Program-made: the position numbers and the translations under genes
Shown here: positions 23,668 through 35,891 of the stretch, in pieces
Position numbering within the stretch: the stretch's first letter is position 1
Layout of the letters: each line of letters begins with the position of its first letter
The notes under the pieces: model-generated
What the model was told of the DNA's origin: nothing
Databases searched by the model: none
The model's input: the letters and a program-made list of their open reading frames with translations, nothing else
Source of the DNA: Fragum whitleyi
Taxonomy: Eukaryota; Mollusca; Bivalvia; Cardiida; Cardiidae
DNA: 64,000 nt
Direction: 5' to 3'
Assembly (NCBI GenBank): GCA_948146395.1
Contig: OX411552.1
Span: 57,471,542 to 57,535,541 of the forward strand

Positions 23668-25310
23668 TTTTAGCTCACCTGAGCACGAAGTGCTCAAGGT
23701 GAGCTATTGTGATGGGCTGCTGTCCGGCGTCCGTCGTCCGTCGTCCGTCGTCCATCGTCCGTCGTCCGTCGTCCATCGTCCGTCGTCAAACTTTACATTG
23801 TGTGCACTCTAGAGGCCACAGTTTTGGTCCAAATGTCTTGAAACTTGGTCAGAATGTTTGTCTCCATCAAATCTCGGTTAAGTTCGAAATTGGGTCAAGT
23901 GGGGTCAAAAATGGGGTCAAGGGGTCAAATCTTAGAAAAACCTTGTGTGCACTCTAGAGCCCACATTTGTGGCCCAAATGTCTTGAAACTTGGTCAGAAT
24001 GTTTGTCTCCATCAAATCTCAGTCAAGTTTGAAATTGGGTCAAGTAGGGTCAAAAATGGGGTCAAGGGGTCAAATCTTAGAAAAACTTTGTGTGCTCTCT
24101 AGAGGCCATATTTTTGGCCAAATGTCTTGAAACGTGGTCAGAATGTTTGTCTCCATCAAATCTCTCAGTCAAGTTTGAAATTGGGTCAAGTGGGGTCAAA
24201 AATGGGGTCAAGGGCTCAAATCTTAGAAAAACCTTGTGTGCTCTCTAGAGGCCACATTTTTGGCCCAATTGTCTTGAAACTTGGTCAGAATGTTTGTCTC
24301 CATAAAATCTCGGCCAAGATTGAAATTGGGTCAAGTGGGGTCAAAAATGGAGTCAAGGGGTCAAATCTAAGAAAACTTTGTGTGCTCTCTAGAGGCCATA
24401 TTTTTGGCCAAATGTTTTGAAACTTGGTCAGAATGTTTGTCTCCATCAAATCTCGGCCAAGTTTGAAATTGGGACAAGTGGGGTCAAAATGGGGTCAAGG
24501 GGTCAAATCTTAGAAAAACCTTGTGTGCGCTCTAAAGGCCATATTTTTGGCCCAAATGTCTTGAAACTTGGTCAGAATGTTTGTCTCCATCAAATCTCAG
24601 TCAAGTTTGAAATTGGGTCAAGTAGGGTAAAAAATAGGGTCAAGGGGTCAAATCTTTGAAAAACCTTGTGTGCTCTTTAGAGGCTATATTTTTGGCCCAA
24701 ATGTCTTGAAACTTGGTCAGAATGTTTGTCTCCATCAAATCTCGGTCAAGTTTGAAATTGGGTCAAGTGGGGTCAAAATTGGGTCAAGGGGTCAAATCTT
24801 AGAAAAATCTTGTGTGCACTCTAGAGGACACATTTTTTTGCTCAAATGTCTTGAAACTTGGTCAGAATGTTTGTCTCCATCAAATCTCAGTCAGGTTCAA
24901 ATTGGGTCAAGTGGGGCCAAAAATGGGGTCAAGGGTTCAAATCTTGGGAAAACCTTGTGTGTAATCTAGAAGCCACATCTTTGGTCCAAATGTCTTGAAA
25001 CATGTTTGTCTCCATCAAATCTCAGTCATGTTCAAAATTGGGTCAAGTGGGGTCAAAATTGGGGTCAAGGGGTCAAATCTTAAAAAGAAGAAAACATGTT
25101 AACTCAATTATCTTGAAACTTGGTCAATATGTTTGTATGAAACCTAGGTCAAGTTCGAAATTGCCTTGAAATCTTACACAAGTTTGATAGAGGGTCAAAA
25201 ACATTTTAGAGGCAACAGTTTTAACTGAAATGTTTTCTTCTTGATCTCTTTGACTTTTGTTTAGCCATGCATCAGGTGAGCGCTTTAGGGCCAATGGCCC
25301 TCTTGTTTGT
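23668..25310 (+). mobile_element. hairpin-ended element with nine or ten 145-bp units
   Basis: Starts AGCTCACCTGAGCACGAAG and GTGCTCAAGGTGAGCT (near-perfect hairpin), then a CCGTCGTCCGTC run at 23729-23790. From 23847 the motif GGTCAGAATGTTTGTCTCC recurs at 23992, 24136, 24283, 24426, 24570, 24715 and 24860 (143-147 bp steps), then in decayed units. It ends CAGGTGAGCGCTTTAGGGCCAATGGCCCTCTTG. Multiple overlapping open frames of 80-99 codons come from the unit lacking stops in some frames; they are not genes. Confidence 0.8.
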
Positions 25311-25315
25311 TTACT

Positions 25316-26560
25316 TAGTCCGGCAGAAATATGACATATTTTAGCTGAACCTGGAAGTAGGGTTCAAAGTTTTTTTCTTGACTAATTGTTGTAGCCAATG
25401 CCTTCCCCAACCAGAATCTGGTTGATTACATCTTGTCATCATGGAGAATTTCGAAAAATTCGAGATGGCAGCCGGGACTATCAAAAATCAAGCCAATCGC
25501 TCTCTTTGAAATATAAAACCTATTTGAGTGGTCATTTTATTGTTAAGATATTAACCTGAAGCTATGTAACAAATAAAAGCATAACATGGCATAAGTTATG
25601 AGTATAGTAATCGAGAAGGCAGCCAAATCAGATTATGATTTTTTTTAGTAATTCTCGATTTATGGGAGATTAAAGAATCTTAGAAATATGTTTTAGAGTT
25701 TTCTAAATAAGCTTTTGTAAGCTTGTTTATGACCTCAAAATATTTGACTAGTTACATTCTCATCTAGTGTTATGACAACCATCAATTTGAAGATGGCAGC
25801 CAGGTAACGCAACATTTTTTCATGATTTAAGTTTGCAAGGTATTTAACAGTGAACTATTTTCAACAAGCTAAGGTCTAGCCTATCAAGAATCTGGATGAT
25901 GGTGTATTTTGATCATGGAAAAGTTTGAAAAAAGTCGAGATGGCAGCCAAGACCAATAAAAATATATATGTACTTGCTACTTAACAATTCATTTAATTTT
26001 GTACTTAATTATAAGATGCTAATTTGAAGTTTCCTGGAGTAATGAATACCTTGAATGACGATTAGAATAAGTATGGCTGTCAAGGTGGCTGCCAAATGGA
26101 AACAATACTTGATTACTAGTGTATATAAAGGTGTATATGTTTTTGTAAACATTTGAACATACATCTAAAAAAGATTCAGATTAGTTTGGATTAGATTCAG
26201 ATTAGATCGGTTTATGATGGCATTGTTCTGCTGCATGAGCAAGTTAGAAAAATAATAGTCCTGACAGTGAAATTCAGTTTGGTAATCGAGATGGCTGTCT
26301 GTTAAGACAGTTTATGAATGATAACTACGTCAACCTTAATGATACATGAGAATATGATGATCTCTTTTTCCTAAAGCAAAAACATATCTGATAAAAATCC
26401 GATTTTTGATAAATATGTGCAGATGTAAAGTATTAAAACATCTTATTTTGAAGATGGCAGTCTCGCTATTTTTCCTTCCAGTTATTATCATATTTATTGG
26501 AACTATTGGGACAACGTAAGGAACTTGTTGACAAAACATGTTTGTAGTTTCAAATGGACC
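25316..26560 (+). repeat. repeat with recurring GAGATGGCAGCC motif
   Basis: Starts at TAGTCCGGCAGA. The block TCGAGATGGCAGCC, or a close variant, recurs about seven times at irregular spacing of roughly 150 bp. An inverted, shorter copy is at about 34640-35085, sharing the terminal TAGTCCGGCAGA, a CTTCCCCAACCAGAATCTG block and ATGATGACAAGATG in reverse. No coding capacity. Confidence 0.55.
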
Positions 26561-28424
26561 CATTAGCTTGCTTATTGAATTCATCTGTAAAAAAATATTA
26601 AAAAATAATTGTGTCAATAAATGTACGGTTTCTAAGAGAATGAAATTGAAACATTGTAGATCACACTTTTTGAAGCATAAAGTATTTAAGTGATTTCAAC
26701 ATGAGTACGGATTTACTGAGACTGAGATGTAGACGTAAAAGGTGATGAGCGCTAGCATATCCTCGAATCAACTGTCCGGACTACGGCAACTGTTCCACAA
26801 AATGGTTACCAATGTATTGTATTTAATAAGTGGTAGTGTTATCCAAATTAAATTGTGGTAAAGCTTCCGACCCTTTATTGCAAATATAAGACTTATGATT
26901 TCTAACTTTTTTTTAAAAGTGAGGTGCACAAACCTACAGCCGTGTCTGAGGTTTTAGGCAAACATGTGTTATTGTGTAGTAAAGGGCTATTATAGATCCT
27001 TACACATTGATATTCAAGTCTGAAGTTACTGTTCATTACAATAATTATACAAATAAATATATATCATGTGGTGAATTTTCATTGTGTGTGAGTGTATAAT
27101 TGATTATTAATTTGCTATGACAATAAAGACAAAAATGTTCACTCTCCAAAAATATGTCAGTTAGTTGTCTACCGAATTTTTGGCGATAATTTGAATAAAT
27201 CAAATTTTGACTATGAGGATGTGAGGTTCGTTCATAAACAGCATTTCAGTCACTCTGTGCGCTAATATGAAATCAATTAAAGAAGTACAACAAAGCTAAA
27301 ATACTGTTGCCAAATCGTCATATTTCAAATACCATCAAAATGCAATCAAAATGAAGATAAGAGCAGATAAGAGGATGTTTTTGAACAAACATTTTGAAAA
27401 CTCTTCGCTGCTATACCCGCACTGAATCACTAACGGTTGGTGATGATTTAAGTAAATCAACTGCAATTTCGAGGTTGTCAGATTTGTGCATAAATCAGCA
27501 TTTTAGCCACTCTGTGCGCTAGTAATTTGCTTCATACATTTTGTTTCAACAATGCATAAAATTGTGGCAAAGACAAATTCAGGGAGTACATTATATTTTT
27601 CTAGCCCTACCCAATACACCAGGGTAACACAGAATAGTCAATCATCATGCTTACATGACATGTTGAGCGGTTGTGAACATGCAACTTAAATTAACCACTA
27701 AAAGTTTATGTAGTGCTAAATAAGCCTAAGCAGAACAACTTATTTTCCACTAATAAAAATATATAACTTTACATACTGTTATGGAACGTGGATTTATAGG
27801 TAGGCTACAATGAATCTTTCAGAATATTTTATAAAGAACTCTGGCGATTATTATGTAAAGGCTATCATGAAAATGATATTAATAATCTTAAGCACACCGT
27901 AGTATACCCGTACTTAACTAACAAATAAAAAAAATATAATTCAGATTAAAAAAAGAATTATATTCAATAAAATAACTGCGACTTTTCAAAATATTCATAA
28001 AATATTTTTCTGTCAGTATTTGATCGTATTGATGATTCAACACGAACCAGTTGTAACTGCTTTTATGTTTGTTAGGAGACATAACTGTTTTGTGCTAATC
28101 CATCGATATGAGATGAATCAAAATAGTAGTGTTCCCTGAGATTCAATTCACTCTTTTTCAAGAATTGTATCCGCCTGACAACTATGCTTTTTAAAAATGG
28201 AGTGAAACAAGGATTTAACATAACTTATTGAAACCTCAGGCATCTTTTAAGTGCGAAATCATATGCCATTCTGAGATCGGGTAAACGTTTTTCTTGCGTA
28301 GAACTACTTCTCAGGCAGAGTGAGTAATTTGCCCCTTGTTTCCCAATGGTCCATGGGAGGTCACTTATAAAAAACTTGGTGAATGGAATTACTGGAATGA
28401 TTACTTCCCCTGGCACTGCTATTG
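26561..28424. other. non-coding with a partial direct repeat
   Basis: Two related segments, about 27175-27262 and 27440-27525, share GCATTT(C/T)AG and CACTCTGTGCGCTA. The minus-strand frame 28225-28416 has no recognised domain. No gene is called. Confidence 0.4.
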
Positions 28425-30675
28425 TATATGTTACAGTGAATGTGTAAAATCAGTGATTTTGTAAAATAACTGAAAGTTTCAGGGATTTTGTAAAAACACT
28501 GATTCAGTCAGCTATTTCATAAAATGGCTGAAATTTTCAGTCAATATGTAAAATAAAAGAATGCTTTTGAGAAAAGAGTATAATACAGTACAGTTTATAA
28601 GTCAAATAGGTATTTTATTTCAATTATTCATTCTGGTTTTCTTCTTTTTTTGTGTGTGTTTTGAATGATATTCATATTTCTTTTCTATACATTTAGATTG
28701 TTTGTTGTATTTGCTATATTTTTTGTTGTTCAAAAGTAATGTTAAAGATGAGCATCCAGTGTCAGAAAAGAGGCAGAGAACAACAAGCCTACATGTATTC
28801 TTACTAAGGACTTCAATTCTCCCTAAGTGTGATTATGTTTTAGTTTCATACCTCCATGAAATCAATAATTATTCTCTTCAACTCTTAATTAAGAATATGA
28901 ATAATTTATCTGATTGTGCGAACCAATCAAGCCAATAATTGCCATTTTACGATGAAATTTGTTGTGTGATTTTTCCCTTTGTACTTTGTATCTATGTCAA
29001 TAAATAAATGCCATTTTAATGTGATACGTGTTATTAATTTTATCTTTCAAGTTTGAAATAAAAATTTAAAATCCCTACGATACAGAAAACAAAATAATGA
29101 ATAAAAACTGTTTCGTATACTTACTGATTTCTTCAGATAATTTATGAAATAACTTACAGATTCCTTTTCCTGTGATATGACATGAACCCTCCCTTTTTCC
29201 ATAGGATTCATCCTTGTGACCTGGCAAACTTTCTGACCAAGTTTCCAAGATAGGACCATATTTGTGGCTTCTAGAGTGTAAACAAGAAATTTATCATTAA
29301 GGCCCCTTTTTCCGTGTTATGGCACGCATCCTTCCAATTTTCAAAAAAGAGTCTATCCTCATGACCTAACAAACATTCTGACCAAGTTTGATGAAGTTTG
29401 GACCATATTTGTGGCTTCTAGAGTGTAAACAAGAACATTGTCATTATGGACCCTTTTCCCGTGATATGGCACCAATCCTTCCCATTTTGAATAGAGTTCA
29501 TTTACATGACCTAACGAACATTCTGACAAAGTTTCATGAAGATTGAACAACATTTGTGGCTTTTAGAGTGTAAACAAGAAATTTGTCATTAAGGCCCCTT
29601 TTCCCGTGATATGGCATGGATCCTTTCCATTTTAGCAATTTTCACAAGAGACCACCCAAGGAATATTTCTGCCAAGCTTTGGTTGATTTTGACTCAAAAG
29701 TTTAGTAGGAGATGTCGTTTAAAGAAATTATTGACAAAATTTTCATTGTCATTAAGGCCCTTTTCGCATGATATGACACGGACCCATCCCATTTTCAATA
29801 GAGTTCATCCTCATGACCTAACAAACATTCTGACAAAGTTTCATGAACATTGGACCATATTTGTGGCTCCTAGTGTGTAAACAAGAAATTTGTCATTTAG
29901 GCCCCTTTTCCCGTGATATGGCACGAACCCTTTCCATTTGAGCAATTTTTACAAGGGACCACCCAAGGAATATTTCTGCCAAGTTTGGTTGATTTTGACT
30001 CATAAATTAAGGAGGAGATGTCGTTAAAAAGAAATTGTTGACAAATTTGTCATTAAGACCCCTTTGCCCGTGATATGACACGGACCCTTCCCATTTTCAA
30101 TAGAATTCACCCTCATGACTGAACAAACATTCTGACAAAGTTTCATGAAGATTGGACCATATTTGTGGCTTCTAGAGTGTAAACAAGAAATTTGTCATTA
30201 AGGCCCCTTTTCCCGTAATATGGCACGGATCCATTCCATTTGAGCAATTTTGATAAGGGACCACCCAAGGAATATTTCTGTCAGGTTTGGTTGATATTGA
30301 CCCATACGTTCAGGAGGAGATGTCGTTTAAAGAAAAAAATGACGCCGTGACGGACAGACGGACGTCGGACAACGATCGATCACAATAGCTCCCTTCGTGC
30401 TCAGGTGAGCTAAAAATACTGAAGCATTCATTCTCTCAAAAAAAATCGATGAATAAATAAAAACATAGATAATGATTAAAAAATATGATAAATCTAGTAA
30501 TTGAAATGATACCGTTTTACCCTTTACTATCACAAATATTATATCATTTCATATATTATCTGAAAATTCCAGTCATTTTATCAAACAACTGACTAAATCA
30601 GTCATTTTACAAAATCCCTGAAATTGTTAATTATTTCACAAAATGACTGGTTTTACATTTTCACTGTAACATATA
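28425..30675. mobile_element. DNA element with about 110-bp terminal inverted repeats, nested insertion inside
   Basis: The left end (TATATGTTACAGTGAATGTG onward, to about 28550) is repeated inverted at 30530-30672 (ACAAAATCCCTGAAATTG...TTCACTGTAACATATA). Both arms contain TCAGGGATTTTGTAAAA. The interior holds a separate hairpin-ended element at about 29230-30415. The 78-codon frame at 28702-28938 lies between the arms and shows no transposase motif, so the element looks non-autonomous. Confidence 0.65.
29230..30415 (-). mobile_element. hairpin-ended element nested in the inverted-repeat element
   Basis: Reverse orientation. Units of GTGGCTTCTAGAGTGTAAAC, AAGAAATTTGTCATTAAGG, CCCCTTTTCCCGTGATATGG and GACAAAGTTTCATGAAG repeat about six times. 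It ends with a GACGGACAGACGGACG run and GTGCTCAGGTGAGCTAAAA. The unit is the reverse of that at 19703-20683, so the two are the same family. Confidence 0.7.
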
Positions 30676-30892
30676 TAAAACAAGAGGCCCAAGAGGGCCT
30701 GTATCGCTCCACTGACTTAAAAATCTCAAGATTTGAAAGAGAGATATTGAAAATAGAAGGTAATGAAAGTGAACATCATTCAGAAGGAATTCTGACTTTT
30801 TCTTAGTTGAAACTGACTTATAAAGGAATGAACTTATTTAACTAATATGTAAAATTACAAGGCAGAAAACTATTTAGATATCACTTTGAAAT

Positions 30893-33775
30893 GAGAGGAC
30901 CAGAATGGCCCTAACCCGCTCACCTGAATTTTATTGATCCAGTGGATCACATCTAATCCAAATTTCTTGGGCAACTTAAGAAGAGGGTCACCAAAGGAAC
31001 ATACTGGTAAAGTTTCATTGAAATCGGCCGAATGGTTGAGAAGGAGATGTCACCCAAGGAACATTCTGAAAAAGTTTCATTGAAATCGGCCGAATGGTTC
31101 AGGAGGAGATGTCAATCAAAGGTTTCGGGGTAAAAATATGCCACGCCCATATTTGGGGGTCAATCCAAATTTCTTGAACAAATTTACAAGAGGGTCACCC
31201 AAGGAACATTCTGGTAAAGTTTCATTGAAATTCGCCAGATGGTTCAGGAGGAGATGTCATTAAAAATTTTAAGGGTAAAAAAAAAGCCCCTCCCTTCCAC
31301 GCCAATATTTCGGGGTCAATCCAAATTTCTTGAACAACTTTAGAAGAGGGTCACCCAAGGATCATTCTGGTAAAGTTTCATTGAAATCAGCCCCATGGTT
31401 CAGGAGGAGATGGCATTCAAAGTTTTCAGGGTCAAAAAAAGTCCCTCCCTTCCACGCCAATATTTCGGGGTCAATCCAAATTTCTTGAACAACTTTACAA
31501 GAGGTTTACCCTAGGAACATTCTGTTAAAGTTTTATTGAAATCGGTCAAAGGGTTCAAGAGGAGATGTCAATCAAAGGTTTCGAGGTCAAAATAAGCCCC
31601 GCCCTGCCACGCCCATATTTTGGGGTCAATCCAAATTTCTTGAACAACTCTATAAGAGGGTCACTAAAGCAACATTCTGGTAAAGTTTCATTGAAATCGG
31701 CCCAAAGGTTCAGGAGGAGATGTCGTTCAAAGATTTCGGGGTCAAAATAAGCCCCACCCTGCCACGCCCATATTTGGGGGTCAATCAAAATTTCTTGAAC
31801 AACTTTAAAAGAGGGTCACCAAAGGAACATGGTAAAGTTTACTTGAAAATAAGCACCGCCCTGCCACGCCCATATTGGGGGGTCAATCCAAATTTCTTGA
31901 ACAACTTAAGAAGAGGGTCACCAAAGGAACATTCTGGTAAAGTTTCATTGAAATCGGCCAAAAGGTTCAGGAGGATATGTCATTCAAAGACTTCAGGGTC
32001 AAAATAAGCCCCACCCTGCCACGCCCATATGTGGGGGTCAATCCAAATTTCTTGAACAACTTTAAAAGAGGGTCACCAAAGGAACATTCTGGTAAAGTTT
32101 CATTGAAATCGGCCCAAAGGTTCAGGAGGAGATGTCGTTCAAAGATTTCGGGGTCAAAATAAGCCCCACCCTGCCACGCCCATATTTGGGGGTCATTCAA
32201 AATTTCTTGCTCAGTTAAAAGGAGGTCACCCAAAGGAACATTCTGGTTAAGTTTCATTGAAATCGGCCCCATGGTTCAGGAGGAGATGTCATTCAAAGAT
32301 TTCAGGGTCAAAATAAGCCCCGCCCTGCCACGCCCATATTTGGGGGTCAATCCAAATTTCTTTAACAACTCTACAAGAGGGTCACTTAAGGAACATTCTG
32401 GCAAAGTTTCATTAAAATCGGCCCAAAGGTTCAGGAGGAAATGTCGTTCAAAGATTTCGGGGTCAAAATAAGCCCCACCCTGCCACGCCAATATTTGGGG
32501 GTCAATCCAAATTTCTTGCTCAGTTAAAAGGGGGTCGCCCGAGGAACATTCTGGCAAAGGTTTATTGAAATCGGCCAGATGGTTCAGGAGGAGATGTCAT
32601 TAAAAAATTTAAGGGTCAAAATAAGCCCCGCCCTGCCAATTCCATATAGGGGGTCAATCCAAATTTCTTGAACAACTCTAAAAGAGGGTCACCAAAGCAA
32701 CATTCTGGTAAAGTTTCATTGAAATCGGCCCAAAGATGCAGGAGGAGATGTCGTTCAAAGATTTCGGGGTCAAAATAAGCCCCACCCTGCCACGCCCATA
32801 TTTGGGGGTCATTCAAAATTTCTTGAACAATTTTAAAAGAGGGTCAACAAAGGAACATTCTGGTAAAGTTTCTTTGAAATCGGCCCAATGGTTCAGGAGG
32901 AGATGTCATTCAAACTTTTCAGGGTCAAAATAAGCCCCGCCCTGCCACGCCCATATTTGGGGGTCAATCCAAATTTCTTGAACAACTTTAGAAGAGGGTC
33001 ATCAAAGAAATATTCTGGTAAAGTTTCATTGAAATTGGCCCAAAGGTTCAGGAGGAGATGTCGTTCAAAGATTTCGGGGTCAAAATAAGCCCCACCCTGC
33101 CATGCCCATATTTCGGGGTCAATCCAAATTTCTTGAACAACTTTAGAAGAGGGTCACCCAAGGAACATTCTGGTAAAGTTATATTGAAATCGGCCCAATG
33201 GTTCAGGAGGAGATGCCATTCAAACTTTTCAGGGTCAAAATAAGCCCCGCCCTGCCACGCCCTTATTTGGGGGTCAATCCAAATTTCTTGAACAACTTTA
33301 GAAGAGGGTCATCAAAGAAATATTCTGGTAAAGTTTCATTGAAATCGGCCCAAAGGTTCAGGAGGAGATGTCGTTCAAAGATTTCGGGGTCAAAATAAGC
33401 CCCACCCTGCCACGCCCATATTTCGGGGTCAATCCAAATTTCTTGAACAACTTTAGAAGAGGGTCACCCAAGGAACATTCTGGTAAAGTTATATTGAAAT
33501 CGGCCCAATGGTTCAGGACGAGATGTCATTCAAAGATTTCAGGGTCAAAATAAGCCCCGCCCTGCCACGCCAATATTTGGGAGTCAATCCAAATTTCTTG
33601 AACAACTTTAGAAGATGGTCACCCAAGGAACATTGTTGCCAAGTTTCGTCAAAATCCACCCATTGGTTTAGGAGACGAAGACGTTTAAAGAAAAGTTTAC
33701 GCACGCACGGACGGACGCACGACAGACACCTCGCCATGACAATAGCTCGCTGGCCTTCGGCCATCGGAGCTAACA
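30893..33775 (-). mobile_element. hairpin-ended element carrying a 155-bp satellite array
   Basis: The left end is GAGGACCAGAATGGCCC and CCGCTCACCTGAA. The right end has a CACGGACGGACGCACGAC run and CTCGCTGGCCTTCGGCCATC, a hairpin. Between them are about 17 units of 155 bp built on TTCAGGAGGAGATGTC, GGGTCAAAATAAGCCCC, CCTGCCACGCCCATATTT, CAATCCAAATTTCTTGAAC and AACATTCTGGTAAAGTTTC. Right-hand units repeat as 310-bp pairs (starts near 32888, 33198, 33508 and 33058, 33368). A fragment AACAAGAGGCCCAAGAGGGC at 30678 is a separate end. All 60-100 codon frames here on both strands are satellite translation. Confidence 0.8.
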
Positions 33776-34159
33776 ATGGCCAATTAATGGAAATACCGGA
33801 ATACACATGAATACCGATACAGCCCGAGCAGATAAAGTAAAGTATTCAGATCATGCGATAAAGGTTTATGCAAAGGGGTTTTATTTTACTTTTCAACACG
33901 TGAAGGCCAATCTCGAGACGAGTGTCTGCAATTTTTTACGTGTTTATATAAACACTTACCATTTCTTTCTTTATTTGAGAATGGAAATCGCAGAACAATA
34001 AATCACTATCTTTTTATAAGCATTTTTAAGCAGATAACACCAAAATTTTAACTATGAGTTAACGGAGAATCGATTAGTATTACAAAATCAGAATAATAAC
34101 CTAGATCATCTAATTGTCATTTCTTTCCTTTTATACCCTATGGATCAGACAATCACTCT

Positions 34160-34483
34160 TTAAACTACATCCGGCAGAATGCATAAGTTATCGAAACCTT
34201 GTAATAACAGGACTTTTGTTGACGATCGACGATATATGTTGAGACATGTATACCTTGAGCAAGATGCGAATTTGGGTCGGGTCATTTTCCTTATATCGTA
34301 ATTTACATGTAAAATTTCTCCTTTCTCAACAAATGGAAGAATCACTCTAGTATGCCACCAGAAACGTCCACCATCAGTACTTTCAGTGCTTTGATTTCTA
34401 ATATAATTATGTAACCTAAAACTTTCTTTTGGGTGTATTCCTTGTCTGCCATCTCGAATGCTATCTATCATTAAAGGCATCAA
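34160..34483 (-). CDS. unrecognised 107-codon open frame
   Basis: A continuous minus-strand frame with balanced composition (GRFWWHTRVILPF, ILHVNYDIRKMTRPKF), unlike the repeat translations around it. A TTGTTTTAG acceptor lies just upstream at about 34494, so it could be a terminal exon or an exon relic. I do not recognise a family. No matching upstream exon was found, so it may be fortuitous. Confidence 0.25.
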   Translation of the reverse strand: MMPLMIDSIRDGRQGIHPKESFRLHNYIRNQSTESTDGGRFWWHTRVILPFVEKGEILHVNYDIRKMTRPKFASCSRYTCLNIYRRSSTKVLLLQGFDNLCILPDVV

Positions 34484-34639
34484 TTTCTAAAACAACTTTG
34501 AAACTGGCCTTGAAGCTATTGATAAAGGCGCGTTTTTTTCTAAAATCCTGATAAGAACACAATTAACTTAAAATCTTCTCTTTCCTGGCTGCTTTCTTCA
34601 AATCAATAAATGTAACAATAGATGAAAGTTGTCTTTTGC

Positions 34640-35085
34640 CTGATATTTAGAAGACATAAAACCACTAAAAAATGTTTACTTAAGGAGCCCTAAAACCCTT
34701 TCCTAAGATTCTTATGTCACATGGGTCAAAAATACTTTAAATGCCATTTAATAATTCGATTTGGCTGCCATCTTGACTACAATACTAATTTATAATATCA
34801 TTACTTGCATTAATTATGTCATATACTTTTAATCTCGAACTTTAACAGCAAATTAAACACAAAAAAACATTTAAAAGGTTGTCATTTTGATCTACCGAGC
34901 TGTTGGTGTAATTTTCGATAGTCCTGGCTGCCATCTCGATTTTCTCAAAATGCTCAATGATGACAAGATGTCATCAGTCAGATTCTGGTTGGGGAAGGTC
35001 TTAGCTACAAGAATCAGTCAAGAAAAAAATGTGAACGCTTCTTCCGGGTCAAGAAGGATATCTGCCGGACTAAAAGATGCAATTT
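34640..35085 (-). repeat. inverted, shorter copy of the 25316-26560 repeat
   Basis: Reading on the minus strand from 35080 gives TAGTCCGGCAGATATC, the CTTCCCCAACCAGAATCTG block, and GAGATGGCAGCCAGG, in the same order as at 25316. Frames in this stretch are not genes. Confidence 0.5.
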
Positions 35086-35445
35086 GTAAAAGGGAACTAG
35101 TAAAACAAGCCAGATAACAGAAAATGTGAGTATATTTGAAAAAAATGTTTTCAAAGTAACAAAATATAAATGGATTTCGTTAAGAATAGTATACACATTA
35201 TATAAACATGGCAAAAACGATATGTACATAAATGATATGTATTTTTATATCTGCTGATATGTATAATAATTTTCTGTGGAGAAAAATAAGAGGAAAATAA
35301 AATCTGGAACGGATGACAAGCTGATAAACCAATGTAACAGGTCATGCTCAAATAAATCATCTTAGAATTCGTAAACAAACGCCGCGAAAAAAACTTTTCA
35401 GCGGGTGTGAAAGAAAAATGAACTTTCCGAAATCAATACGCTTTC

Positions 35446-35891
35446 ATTACAGTAAATTACGTCGTGAAATTGACATTCACTTCAATCAAAACCATTCTAA
35501 AGCCCTCACTCAACACTCCAATCATTCATTCCAAACACTCACTCAAACCAATCAAAAACGATCAAACCAATTGAAAAATATAGAATCAACAACGTCATTC
35601 AAAATAAACTTGAATAGAGAAGAATCGCGATTTCACTAATATAATTCAAATTGTAAGCGTCAAATTGGTACTTGAAGAAATAGGAAGTTATTTATAGAAT
35701 CTATTTGCATATTTTATTAAAGGGAGGTAATCTATATCTCTAATTTTGTTCATCCTGAACAAAATTTGTGATATTGGATTACCTCCCTTTAAACTCACTG
35801 AAAACTAGCTCCACACACGCATTCAATGGGATTGAAAATTCATTCCAAAATCATTCATCTTGTCAATTTCACGATGTTGTTTACTGTAATG
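35446..35891. mobile_element. MITE family B, copy 1
   Basis: Terminal inverted repeats: TTACAGTAAATTACGTCGTG then AAATTGACA at the left, TGTCAATTTCACGATGTTG then TTTACTGTAA at the right. The middle has a second palindrome, GGGAGGTAATC...GATTACCTCCC, around TTGTTCATCCTGAACAAA. Subterminal CACTCAAACCAATCAAAAACG blocks recur in all copies. Frame 35418-35639 is a repeat translation. Confidence 0.75.

Noticed and set aside
23709..24969. Stacked 80-99 codon frames with LGQNVCLHQIS
   Set aside because: Tandem 145-bp repeat; the reading frame changes between units and there is no stable start or splice context.
23840..25000. CRISPR-like array
   Set aside because: Units are 145 bp and contiguous with no unique spacers, in a eukaryotic sequence; it is an element-internal tandem repeat.
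28702..28938. 78-codon frame as a transposase of the surrounding inverted-repeat element
   Set aside because: No DDE-type or zinc-finger pattern, and far too short.
31555..33810. Many 60-100 codon open frames on both strands
   Set aside because: They repeat every 155 or 310 bp and are translations of a satellite unit that lacks stops in some frames.
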